DNA from: Gynuella sunshinyii YC6258
Lineage (GTDB): Bacteria; Pseudomonadota; Gammaproteobacteria; Pseudomonadales; Natronospirillaceae
DNA length: 64,000 nt
Reading direction: 5' to 3'
Assembly (NCBI RefSeq): GCF_000940805.1
Contig: NZ_CP007142.1
Span: forward strand, 3,944,593-4,008,592
Part shown: piece after piece, positions 10,603 to 19,166 of the stretch
How the letters are laid out: every line of letters starts with the position of its first letter
Position numbering within the stretch: position 1 is the first letter of the stretch
Notes under the pieces: generated by a model
Database searches by the model: none
What the model saw: the letters and a program-made list of their open reading frames with translations, nothing else
Told to the model about the DNA's origin: nothing
Translations under genes and position numbers: made by a program

Positions 10603-10655
10603 AAAAAGGATTCCTGTGATTGGTTAACAACAGAAGCCAGTGTAAGGTGGGATCA

Positions 10656-10803
10656 TTAACTGGTGAATGACGGCGTGGAATGAACGCTTACGTTAGAGAG
10701 CTGGATATCATACATGTCAGCGATGTGAGTACGGATGTCTTGATAGCTGTTGCCCAATGCAAACAAAGCAAGGACTTTCCGCTCTAAATCATCCGTAAGG
10801 TGA
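10656..10803 (-). pseudogene. IS256-family transposase fragment
   Basis: A 48-codon minus-strand frame reads LERKVLALFALGNSYQDIRT then HIADMYDIQLSN, which matches the conserved N-terminal part of IS256/Mutator transposases. It has neither start nor catalytic domain. A GGGTGTCCTTTT motif, as at the RAYT element edge, abuts its upstream side, so two element boundaries meet here. Confidence 0.6.
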
Positions 10804-10851
10804 ATTCAAATTTATGGGTGTCCTTTTATTCTTTTATTCGTCCTTTTACTG

Positions 10852-11568
10852 CTATTTTCCACCATAAAACTCTTCGATTAGCTTAACAATTTCCTTATGT
10901 TTTTCAAAAAACTGTGCATTCCTTTTAGCTAACATCAAAGAACTTCTTTTCTTTGCCCCTTTGCTGTATAGAAGTTTAATACACTGGCTGGCACCTTTGA
11001 TAACTGCACGTTCTAATATTGATCTACCATACTCATCTAATTCTTCCAGCGCCAAATGATGAATCAGAAAATAATCATGCAATCTGACTTTATCATCATT
11101 TGTCAGTATTTGATCTAAATCAGATAGGCTTCGTTCTTGAAGGCTGGAAATAAATAATGAGAAGTCATTTGACAACCATGTTAGTGATTTAGCTTGACCT
11201 TCAAGCTCATGATTCCATAAATAAATTTTCCCATAATCTTCATCAGCCAGCGATATACCAAAGATATTTCCCCCAGGGTCTGTAGCAATAGGCAAAAAGA
11301 ACTTGCTTACTCGATTTCTATAACATTTGTAGTTTTCTTCTAAGCTCAAGTAAGCTGGAGTCAAAAACAAACCAAAGTATTCATGAACCGAACAAAAGTA
11401 CTTACCTGACAAGAGAACAATATCATTCTTGAATTTCCCTCCATTTCTGTTTCGTAAATATTCTAAGTATGTGGCCGGAGGAGTACTTGGTAGTTCGCTT
11501 AAAAACCTGTCTAAATATTTATCATCTATTTCGCCATAAGGATTTACTGTTACGGTAGGATTATTCAT
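10852..11568 (-). CDS. SMI1/KNR4-like immunity protein with an ankyrin-type tail
   Basis: The 238-residue cytoplasmic protein begins with a SMI1/KNR4 fold (about 15-150: PATYLEYLRNRNGG, FLPIATDPGGNIFGISLADE) and ends with one or two ankyrin-like helices (DEYGRSILERAVIKGASQC then IKLLYSKGAK). SMI1 proteins are the commonest immunity proteins of polymorphic toxins. It starts 104 bases after the RHS toxin gene on the same strand, the standard toxin-then-immunity order, so its inferred role is to neutralise that toxin's C-terminal nuclease. The ankyrin extension could belong to the same immunity function or be a fused second antitoxin. Confidence 0.8.
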   Translation of the reverse strand: MNNPTVTVNPYGEIDDKYLDRFLSELPSTPPATYLEYLRNRNGGKFKNDIVLLSGKYFCSVHEYFGLFLTPAYLSLEENYKCYRNRVSKFFLPIATDPGGNIFGISLADEDYGKIYLWNHELEGQAKSLTWLSNDFSLFISSLQERSLSDLDQILTNDDKVRLHDYFLIHHLALEELDEYGRSILERAVIKGASQCIKLLYSKGAKKRSSLMLAKRNAQFFEKHKEIVKLIEEFYGGK

Positions 11569-11672
11569 AAACTTTCCTTTTTAAAATCGGTTTATTCTAA
11601 AGCATGGCATTAGTCCTGGAGCATTGAGAAACTACTCCCTCTAAAACTAATGCCAAGCTAACTATAATCTGA

Positions 11673-14600
11673 CTATATAGGTGGGAGAGTTCTATTTGAA
11701 TTGATTGCCTCCCAATATGAATCTGACATGGTTCCTATTGGGTCTAGCAAATCAAGCACCTTATTTGTCGATGTGAAATTTCTCTCAAAATAAATTAAAC
11801 CCACATTAATGGATAGGATCGTTGAACCTGCTATTTGTTTTGCTTTATTAATAACAGCAACACCTCCTGTATGAGCAGTTTTGTTGTGAACGCTTTGAGG
11901 GACAAGCTCCATCGTCTTACCATCTTGATGATGGTGCCATGTATAACCTTCTGGGGTTGCATCGACACCATAAATTTTATTTGCTTTATCAAAATCGCTT
12001 GTATGATTTCCTAATTGCCCACCAGGTAGCTCGACTCTACCACCCTCAGGAATCCACTCCGAAAAGTCAGGATAGCCGCGTTCATCAAAGGGTACACCTG
12101 TCATTTCATGTCTCTTGCCTGCCAGTGATTTATTACGGATATTAATTTGATCCATAGCTTCTTCAACAAATGGAGATATAAGCTTTCTAAGTTTTTTAGA
12201 AATACGCCCATCCGGATCCGTATACGCCAACGGATTATCCAATCCATAATGGAACCGATTCACACCGGTCACGGCTGCATCGGGCACTCCGACCGGGTCT
12301 GGGGATATAAACCGCCTTAGTCTGGGACTGTACCATCTCGCTCCGACGTACACGAGTCCGGCATCGGCGATGCGTTGGTGGTGGTGGAATGTCAGTTCGC
12401 GGGTGTCCCCGTCTCCTGTCACTCTGCCTTCGTTGCCGTAGGGATCGTAGTCTTTACTCCAGACCATCTGGCCGCTGGCGTCGGTGGCCATGATGGGATT
12501 CATGGCGAGGTCGCTGTGGATGTATTCAACGGTTTCTGTCTGGGTATCGCTGCCTGTGAGGTTGGCAACGGTCTGGCCGTTCAGATAGATGTGAAGGCTG
12601 TATTCACCATCGGTACTGTGTGAGGCAAGGACTTTGTGCTGATCATCACGCAGGTAGCGTTCGGTGCGGTTGTCATTCTGTCTGGCAACGAGTCCGTTGT
12701 GTCCATCGTAGTGAAATTGAGCAGTCTTTCCTGATGGGCTTTGCGCTGATACCAGGTTGTGGCGTTGGTTCCACTGGTAGCGCCAGTCGCCCAGTTGTTC
12801 AATTCGTCCCTGGGCATCGGCCGTGATGCTTTGAAGGGTTGTAACGCCACCGTTGATTTCCTGTATGGCCCTGGGAATATTACGGTTGGAGATGTAGTAA
12901 CTGATCTGATGGTCTGAGGCCAGTGTCACGCCGGTAATGTTGGAGTTGCTGTCGAGCCCGAATTCCTGGTTGCCCCAGTAACCGGTACTGCTGAGCAGGC
13001 GGTTGTCACGATCGTAGCGGTAGAGTTTATCTGCCTCACTGTGCAGTGAGTCCTGAATGGCCGTCAGGTTGCCCATGGCATCCCGTTGTGCGGTTTTACT
13101 GAACTTGCCGGCCAGTTCGGTACCGGTACTCCAGAGCCGTTCGGGGTCCAGACTGAATTGCTGTACCTGGCCATTGCCATAGGTGAGTTGGGTGATGGCA
13201 CCACTGGGATGGTATCGAATATGACGAATGTAGCTGCCTACCTGGGTCGGTCGACCAAATGCATCGGGCGCATAGTCAACCGCCAGTCCACCCGGATAAG
13301 TCAGACGGCTTAACTGATCGTTCTGGTCATACTCATAGGAAACCGTCTGGGTATCTGACAGCGGGCTGGCCAATACCGAACTCAACGAGATCAGGTTGTT
13401 GTTCAGATCATAGTCATAGACGCGGCTGGCAATGCCGTTGCGGATTTCAACCAGGTTGCCGCTGCCGTCATAGCGATACTCAACGTCCAGAGTGGCATCG
13501 CTGTAGGTGGTGGCGATCAGTCGTTGCAGGCCATCATAGGCATAATGCTCAGCCGGCAGGTCGTTCTGCTGCATGGAGGCCAGCAGTCCATTACGATGAT
13601 AAGTGTAGGTCCGGGTACCTTCCTCATAGGAAGTCTGGCTGGTCAGCTGAAAGTGATCATTGTATTCAAAGTCATGCAGGGCCTTGGTGTATATTTGGCC
13701 TTCATCGCCGGGTACCGGGGTGCCCTGAATGATTCTGGTGCGTTGCCCAATCCGGTTAAAGGCATAGGCGGTTAACGTGCCGATAGGGCTTTGAGTACGG
13801 ACCTCATAGGTGCTCTGACTGCCGTACCGCCGGGTATGCTGCCAGACGTTGCCATTTTCGTCCTGTACCGAGGTCACCGTACCGTTGTAGCTATAGTTCC
13901 GGGTGTTGCCATCTGGATAGGTCACCCGTTCCAGACGCAGATCATATAGCCAGTCATAGGCGACGGCAGGCCCTGTCTGACAGCCGGCGCTGTTGGGATA
14001 CCAGACCTGACTGACCTGACCGTTCAGCAGATATTGGTAGCTTTGATAGAGGGTTTCGTTTTCGCCGGTCATTTCATGACACAGCAGTTGACCGTTGTCG
14101 GTATACGTCAGGGTTTGCTGTAAAGGCCCTCGCGTCATGTGAATCACATTGCGCTGGTAGCTGACATCAACAGGGTTGCCCAGGCTAAAACCGATCCGGG
14201 AAACTCTGCCGAGATCATCGTAGGTATAGGTTTTGGCTGACCCACGGGCATCGGTCTCTGAGGTGACATACCCCCCTGTGGCCACGGTTCGATCATAACT
14301 CTGTTCGTCATTGCCCAGGGTGGTGTGTCGAGCCACGCCATAGTGATAATCACTGTGCTGTTCGAGAATATCCCCTTCCAGCGAAACCTGCTCCAACAGT
14401 CCATAGCGGTTGTAACGGTAATGGTGGGTGATGCCGTTGATGGTCTTATCGGTCAGCTGAAGCTGTGCGTCATATACGTTGGTGGTGACTGAATCGTCAC
14501 CGGCAATATTGCTACTGCCATGGGAATTGGAGGCACCGAGCAGGGTTTCAGACGTCACCAGCGAGGGATGCCAGGCCGTGGTGGTGGGTGTCAGATAAGT

Positions 14601-16382
14601 ATACTGGTATTCTTCATAAGCGTTGCTGCTGACAAAGGTGGAATGCAGTGGATTGCCGAACTGATCCAGGGAGTTGTGAACGATTTGTTTCGGAATGCCC
14701 TGGTTGAAGGTCTTCGAGCTATTGAGCACCGGGAACGCCGGAGGTCCACGATAAACGATGCCGTTATGGGTCAGGACGCTTTTTTGGTTGCCGATGGTTT
14801 TGAAGGTAAAACCGTTGGTCTGGTAGGACGCCAGATTGCCGTTATGAGCAACAGTTGCGGTGAGAACGGTCATCCCAAGCATATGAAACTGGCTGCCCAG
14901 GGTACTGGTGCCATCACCGTTATCCACCACGCTGATGCTGTTTTCCAAAAACGGCTGCCCGGCCACAAAGTAATCGGTCTGGGTATAGCTGTCCGGGATG
15001 GGGGTTGCACACGCGTCACGATAGGGCCCGGTTACGGTTGTGACATCATAGTGGGTGTAACCCGGCGCGTAGTCGCGTTCCAGATTCTGGGAGTAGTTAT
15101 AACAGGTATAGAAATCATCCCGACCGATATTTTCGTGATGCACTGACCGCACGTTCGGGATGATCTGCTGGGTATTTTCTCCCGCATTGTAAATCGTCGC
15201 CTGATAATCAAATGTCAGTGAATTGCCCACTGGCAGGGTCACTGATTTCAGGTGAAAACCATCGGGATTGTTGGCGTTGCTGATATCCCCGCTGAATGAG
15301 TGGTAGGTATAACGATAGCGCTCATCTTCCGGCAGAATGACTTCGTCCAGGGTCATACCACCGTTGACTCCACCAGACTGTGTGGCGACGTTAACGGGCG
15401 TATGAGTGTAGCGGATGGTGTTGGTGCCATTGGGGCCTGGATACGTCAGCGAGACCAGCTGTTTGTAGTCTTCACTGGTATCGTAATTAAACTGCACATA
15501 ACGATCATCGGCGGGATCTTCAATTCTGGTCGGGTATACGCCGTTGTAGACATCGGTTTCATAACGGATGTTCAACTGGTTGCCATGCAAATCTTCAATG
15601 TGGGTAACAGGCAGCCAGCGTAAGCTGTCGGTACTATCACCGCCCAGATAACCCGACGAGAGGTCAAAGGTGTAGTCGATGCCTCCCGGTGTGGTGGCGA
15701 CAAAATCCCCCTCGTCGTTACAACGACCAATGATGCCTGAGACGGTGCGAAAAACATGCTCACCTTCACCCGTGACACCATAAAACTGTTCGACGCTGTA
15801 ATCCGGCATTTCAATCAGTGGGTTATAGCGGATTTCATCGGACGGTTGATGACATAGTCCGCCATCCTGCAATCGATACGCCTGAAACTTCAACCGCCCA
15901 AAATGCAGATCCCAGCCAAATCCAAGGGGTGACCAGCGCAAATCGGCGGTGACGTTGGTGCGGGAGCGGTAGTTGCGGTTGACCACGATGGGTAAGCCAT
16001 TGCCTGACAACGACACATCGGTCTGTGAAATCACCAGTTGGCCGTTGTGATGGCTGATGGTGTAGTCAAATGCCGAGCCGTTCAAGGTGGCAGCACCATC
16101 AAAACCCAGGCGATCATAATACGGAATATCAAGGGTATCTATGTCGCTGACATCCGGTATGCCCGATAACGTTCTGGGTGTCGTTACTGCCTTGCGAGCC
16201 GGTATTGACTGGCTTGAATACACCTCTGTTGTGGGTGGAACAAGTTCATCCGATACTAATGGTTTATTGGCCTCAGGCAGCTTAATGATCTCGCCAGGCG
16301 CATGAGTGGCATGAGCAGGAATGGTAATGGAAAGTGCCGACAGGCACAGTATTTTGGAAAGAAAAATGTTCGTTCGTTTCAT
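11673..16382 (-). CDS. Secreted RHS/YD-repeat polymorphic toxin with HNH/Endo VII-type nuclease tip
   Basis: The 1569-residue protein starts with a Sec signal peptide (MKRTNIFLSKILCLSALSIT, cleavage near AHA). A YD-repeat shell fills residues 100-1370 (many YxYDxxGxL-type units), closed by the RHS core motif RFHYGLDNPLAYTDPDG (about 1390). Past this cleavage point is a toxin domain of about 165 residues: YTWHHHQDGKTMELVP and HNKTAHTGG are the metal-binding His cluster of HNH/Endonuclease VII toxins. RHS shells encapsulate the toxin and release it by self-proteolysis, usually for inter-bacterial killing. With a signal peptide and no PAAR or VgrG domain, export through Sec and the outer membrane is more likely than type VI secretion. 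The immunity gene follows at 10852. Confidence 0.92.
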   Translation of the reverse strand: MKRTNIFLSKILCLSALSITIPAHATHAPGEIIKLPEANKPLVSDELVPPTTEVYSSQSIPARKAVTTPRTLSGIPDVSDIDTLDIPYYDRLGFDGAATLNGSAFDYTISHHNGQLVISQTDVSLSGNGLPIVVNRNYRSRTNVTADLRWSPLGFGWDLHFGRLKFQAYRLQDGGLCHQPSDEIRYNPLIEMPDYSVEQFYGVTGEGEHVFRTVSGIIGRCNDEGDFVATTPGGIDYTFDLSSGYLGGDSTDSLRWLPVTHIEDLHGNQLNIRYETDVYNGVYPTRIEDPADDRYVQFNYDTSEDYKQLVSLTYPGPNGTNTIRYTHTPVNVATQSGGVNGGMTLDEVILPEDERYRYTYHSFSGDISNANNPDGFHLKSVTLPVGNSLTFDYQATIYNAGENTQQIIPNVRSVHHENIGRDDFYTCYNYSQNLERDYAPGYTHYDVTTVTGPYRDACATPIPDSYTQTDYFVAGQPFLENSISVVDNGDGTSTLGSQFHMLGMTVLTATVAHNGNLASYQTNGFTFKTIGNQKSVLTHNGIVYRGPPAFPVLNSSKTFNQGIPKQIVHNSLDQFGNPLHSTFVSSNAYEEYQYTYLTPTTTAWHPSLVTSETLLGASNSHGSSNIAGDDSVTTNVYDAQLQLTDKTINGITHHYRYNRYGLLEQVSLEGDILEQHSDYHYGVARHTTLGNDEQSYDRTVATGGYVTSETDARGSAKTYTYDDLGRVSRIGFSLGNPVDVSYQRNVIHMTRGPLQQTLTYTDNGQLLCHEMTGENETLYQSYQYLLNGQVSQVWYPNSAGCQTGPAVAYDWLYDLRLERVTYPDGNTRNYSYNGTVTSVQDENGNVWQHTRRYGSQSTYEVRTQSPIGTLTAYAFNRIGQRTRIIQGTPVPGDEGQIYTKALHDFEYNDHFQLTSQTSYEEGTRTYTYHRNGLLASMQQNDLPAEHYAYDGLQRLIATTYSDATLDVEYRYDGSGNLVEIRNGIASRVYDYDLNNNLISLSSVLASPLSDTQTVSYEYDQNDQLSRLTYPGGLAVDYAPDAFGRPTQVGSYIRHIRYHPSGAITQLTYGNGQVQQFSLDPERLWSTGTELAGKFSKTAQRDAMGNLTAIQDSLHSEADKLYRYDRDNRLLSSTGYWGNQEFGLDSNSNITGVTLASDHQISYYISNRNIPRAIQEINGGVTTLQSITADAQGRIEQLGDWRYQWNQRHNLVSAQSPSGKTAQFHYDGHNGLVARQNDNRTERYLRDDQHKVLASHSTDGEYSLHIYLNGQTVANLTGSDTQTETVEYIHSDLAMNPIMATDASGQMVWSKDYDPYGNEGRVTGDGDTRELTFHHHQRIADAGLVYVGARWYSPRLRRFISPDPVGVPDAAVTGVNRFHYGLDNPLAYTDPDGRISKKLRKLISPFVEEAMDQINIRNKSLAGKRHEMTGVPFDERGYPDFSEWIPEGGRVELPGGQLGNHTSDFDKANKIYGVDATPEGYTWHHHQDGKTMELVPQSVHNKTAHTGGVAVINKAKQIAGSTILSINVGLIYFERNFTSTNKVLDLLDPIGTMSDSYWEAINSNRTLPPI

Positions 16383-16980
16383 AAACTCAAGTCCATATAT
16401 CCTTGTTTATTGAACAGAAACGATCAGGCTACAGCGATGGAACCAGCATACTTCTCACATCAGACATTGATATTACGTTTCAAATAAGAGCACCCGAGAT
16501 AAGGGCGGATAAAGTTTGGATTTTTAATAAATAGATAGGAGTGATGGCTTTCACAAACCGAAGTGATTCATACTAAAGTATGGAAATTTTCCGATACTTT
16601 TTATGTGGTTTAGAGAATCGGCTTCCCTGCTTCTTATCAATCTAAAACCAACCAGAACATAAAACCGGCCAAAACAATCACGGTCATCACACAACCCAAT
16701 CAACGATCCAAACCATGTTTAACAGCAAGTAAAGGCCAGAACACCACAGCCAATAACCTTCACCATATCTGACGAAATGGAAATCGGCCATACACGCAGG
16801 TGATCAATATAACAACCGATAGCCGGTATCATGAAAACCGTTAATCCATCAGCAACCAACACCAGCTGTAAAAATATAAAAAGACTGCGTCTCACATTGA
16901 ACCCTGAAAAATGTCAGGCTGTATGCTTGAGAAACATTCAGAAAAACGCCTGTAAAACACGACCAAGGCGATTTCCTGCT
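16383..16980. other. Intergenic region with one possible small membrane protein
   Basis: About 600 bases between the RHS gene start and the acyltransferase stop. The only coding candidate is the small minus-strand frame at 16719-16895, listed separately. No RNA or repeat was recognised. Confidence 0.4.
16719..16895 (-). CDS. Possible small membrane protein (58 aa)
   Basis: A GTG start with AGGG six bases upstream opens a 58-codon frame. It begins RRSLFIFLQLVLVADG and continues with two hydrophobic segments (LTVFMIPAIGCYI and VKVIGCGVLAFTCC), consistent with a small inner-membrane protein. A third hydrophobic stretch (TVIVLAGFMFWLVLD) follows in another frame about 30 bases after the stop, so this may be a frameshifted remnant. 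I recognise no family. Confidence 0.3.
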   Translation of the reverse strand: MRRSLFIFLQLVLVADGLTVFMIPAIGCYIDHLRVWPISISSDMVKVIGCGVLAFTCC

Positions 16981-18009
16981 TCAATTTTGAAGAGATATCC
17001 GGGATAGCAATGTTGCCATGGAATCCAGATTGCGGCCGAACTGATTAATGGCAAAATGGTGGGTATATCGATCACCAAACCCATACTTCAGAAAACCGGA
17101 CAAGGTGGCTGTGGCACTCAGGTCGATAAACGCATATCGCTCAGGGTTCGGAAAGCTGTTTGCCACCATGGTTTGAAATTGCGCTTCTCCACGTGGAATT
17201 CGCCAGAGATATTCATCAGCAGCATCCAGCACATGATCACCCACAACACCCCCCAACGCACAGGAATAGAGTGGAATCTGCGGCTTTGCAAGGCGAACAC
17301 TCCGGCAGATGTTTCTGAATTCACTCTCTGCCGGATCAATGGCACTGGAATGAAAGCCATAACGAACCGGTAACTGAACTGAAAATACCGAGGCGCTGTT
17401 CAAAGCCGTCAGCACCCGTTGCAGGTCATCTGCAAGACCACTGACAAAGAATGATTTGTCATAGTTGATACCACCCAGCGTGGCACGAAAAAAAATGTCC
17501 GGGCGTTTTCGATACAGCTCAGGGGAATCCATCACAGTGATCATGCTCCCCTCTGCACAGGTTTGTTTGAGAATCTGTGCCTGCTGGACGACCAGCCCCA
17601 AACCATCTTCAAGAGCAAGCATTCCGGCAATGGTCGCAGCGATATATTCCCCCAGACTGTGCCCGAGCACACCGGCGGGGCGATATCCCTGATCAATCAA
17701 AACCTGTGCCAGACTATAGCCCAGGCAAAACAGCGCCGGATGGGTCCACTCAACCGTATCAAACTCCGCGCCTTTACGGGCATCATTGTAAAGCACGTCA
17801 CGCAGGTCAAAGCTTAACAACCGGTCGCAGCGATCCATATGACGGCGAAATACCTCATTGTGATCATACAACTCCCGACCCATCTGAAAATACTGGCTGC
17901 CCTGCCCCGCAAACATGAAGATCAGGCCAGTGTCGGTGGCAGCGTGAAGGTTTGAAAGTGAGTTGGCGGAATCGCCGGTTTGAGGACGGTCTTTGGAAAT
18001 AAAAGTCAT
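16981..18009 (-). CDS. Discrete trans-acting acyltransferase/acylhydrolase of polyketide biosynthesis
   Basis: The 342-residue FabD-like protein has FMFAGQGSQYFQMG near the N-terminus, the nucleophile elbow GHSLGEY (Ser about 125) and a catalytic His in YGFHSSAID (about 235). Stand-alone enzymes of this type either load malonyl units onto AT-less synthases or hydrolyse stalled acyl chains; GQGSQYFQMG is close to what I recall for the hydrolase (PedC-like) branch, so both remain open. It is the natural partner type for the AT-less synthase at the left edge, although 13 kb of accessory DNA separates them. The ATG at 18009 (AGGTG seven bases before) is preferred to a TTG at 18036. Confidence 0.85.
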   Translation of the reverse strand: MTFISKDRPQTGDSANSLSNLHAATDTGLIFMFAGQGSQYFQMGRELYDHNEVFRRHMDRCDRLLSFDLRDVLYNDARKGAEFDTVEWTHPALFCLGYSLAQVLIDQGYRPAGVLGHSLGEYIAATIAGMLALEDGLGLVVQQAQILKQTCAEGSMITVMDSPELYRKRPDIFFRATLGGINYDKSFFVSGLADDLQRVLTALNSASVFSVQLPVRYGFHSSAIDPAESEFRNICRSVRLAKPQIPLYSCALGGVVGDHVLDAADEYLWRIPRGEAQFQTMVANSFPNPERYAFIDLSATATLSGFLKYGFGDRYTHHFAINQFGRNLDSMATLLSRISLQN

Positions 18010-18264
18010 GGTTAACACCTGATATAACGCAAACAACAGATAGTTTGGCTCTATGCGAGACAGCTTAACCCGGCTATTTCACCAAAACTGAATATTGAAC
18101 CTGATGGCTCCCACTACTGGCGAGATAAGAACAGGAACCGGCCCAATGCTACCAAACTCTCCCCGCTTTTCCACTCGTCAAAATGCCGTATTATCAACAG
18201 GCATAGCCGCACCACAGGACATAATCGCGCGTGATAACTGACAGCCTGGTATGGAATGGATCAG

Positions 18265-18285
18265 GCGGTGCCAGGACGGCACCGC
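18265..18285. terminator. Inverted repeat after the dehydrogenase operon
   Basis: GCGGTGCC and GGCACCGC arms around a 5-base loop, 18 bases past the SDR stop codon. It is a strong hairpin without a T run on either strand, so it could be a terminator or an RNA-stabilising 3' end. Confidence 0.45.
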
Positions 18286-18302
18286 AGACATTAAAGGAAG
18301 GA

Positions 18303-19070
18303 CTACAGATAAGTGGCTGCCAGACCACCATCGACCGGAATATTGGCACCGCAGATCCAGCGTGATTCATCTGAGCACATAAAGGCAACCACGTCCGCGA
18401 CCTCATCTGCCAGCGCCGGACGTTTCATCCGATGGGCATCCTTTTCGACCCGCTCCTGTCCAAGCATGGTGACAAAATCCCCCAGAATCGGAGTCATGAC
18501 CGGACCCGGCGCAACCGTATTCATGCGCACGTCATATTGATTAAAACATGCCTGGGCTTCGGTAGCGGTCCAGACAATCAGTGCTTCTTTGAAATACTGG
18601 TAACAGAAGTCCTGGGCAACCGGATGCTCTTTCAACCAGGCAGCACCTTCTGCAAAGGTTTTGGCCGTTGCCAGAGATTTATGCAGCTCCAGACGTTCCG
18701 GCCATTCAATGCCGAGAATGGATGAAATATTCACCACCGAACCGCCGGCATTCATTTTGGGCAATATCTTCCCGGTCAGATGACGTAAACCCAGATAGTT
18801 GACCCGACCCACCAGCTCCGCAGGTGCGGTTCCGGGAACGCCGGCGATGTTACAGAGCGCATCAATACCGTCCGGCAATTGTGACACCAGTGTATCAATA
18901 GCATCCGGATCACCCAGATCCGCCTGGAAAAATTGATTGAGGGTCAACAGCGATTCATTGCGATCAACACCGATAACATTCGCACCATGATAACGGGCAA
19001 CCCGTGCGACTTCAGAACCGATGCCAGAGGAGACACCTGTCACCACAATCGTCTTATTTTGTAATTTCAT
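18303..19070 (-). CDS. Short-chain dehydrogenase, coniferyl/aryl-alcohol dehydrogenase-like
   Basis: This 255-residue SDR has the NAD-binding loop TGVSSGIGSEVAR (12-24), catalytic Ser in VVNISSILG (about 115), the YxxxK pair in YQYFKEAL (about 160) and the C-terminal PVDGGLAA. Length, the helical insertion before the catalytic Tyr (about 125-155) and the layout match coniferyl-alcohol dehydrogenase (CalA)/3-alpha-hydroxysteroid dehydrogenase relatives, which oxidise a benzylic or allylic alcohol to the aldehyde. The aldehyde dehydrogenase gene lies 96 bases upstream on the same strand, so alcohol to aldehyde to acid is the likely pathway. The true substrate is not shown by the sequence. Confidence 0.85.
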   Translation of the reverse strand: MKLQNKTIVVTGVSSGIGSEVARVARYHGANVIGVDRNESLLTLNQFFQADLGDPDAIDTLVSQLPDGIDALCNIAGVPGTAPAELVGRVNYLGLRHLTGKILPKMNAGGSVVNISSILGIEWPERLELHKSLATAKTFAEGAAWLKEHPVAQDFCYQYFKEALIVWTATEAQACFNQYDVRMNTVAPGPVMTPILGDFVTMLGQERVEKDAHRMKRPALADEVADVVAFMCSDESRWICGANIPVDGGLAATYL

Positions 19071-19107
19071 ATTTGGGTACTCTTAAATTGGTTTCTTCAG
19101 GCAAAGA

Positions 19108-19156
19108 CCGTTCAAACAGCAATGCCGGAGCATTGCCGATAATCACGTTTGAACGG
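19108..19156. repeat. Nested inverted repeat between the two dehydrogenase genes
   Basis: Outer arms CCGTTCAAAC and GTTTGAACGG (10 pairs) enclose an inner stem CAATGC/GCATTG. It lies inside the 96-base gap between the aldehyde dehydrogenase stop and the SDR start. It could stabilise or attenuate the message, or set unequal expression of the two genes. Confidence 0.55.
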
Positions 19157-19166
19157 AAGTGTTGTT

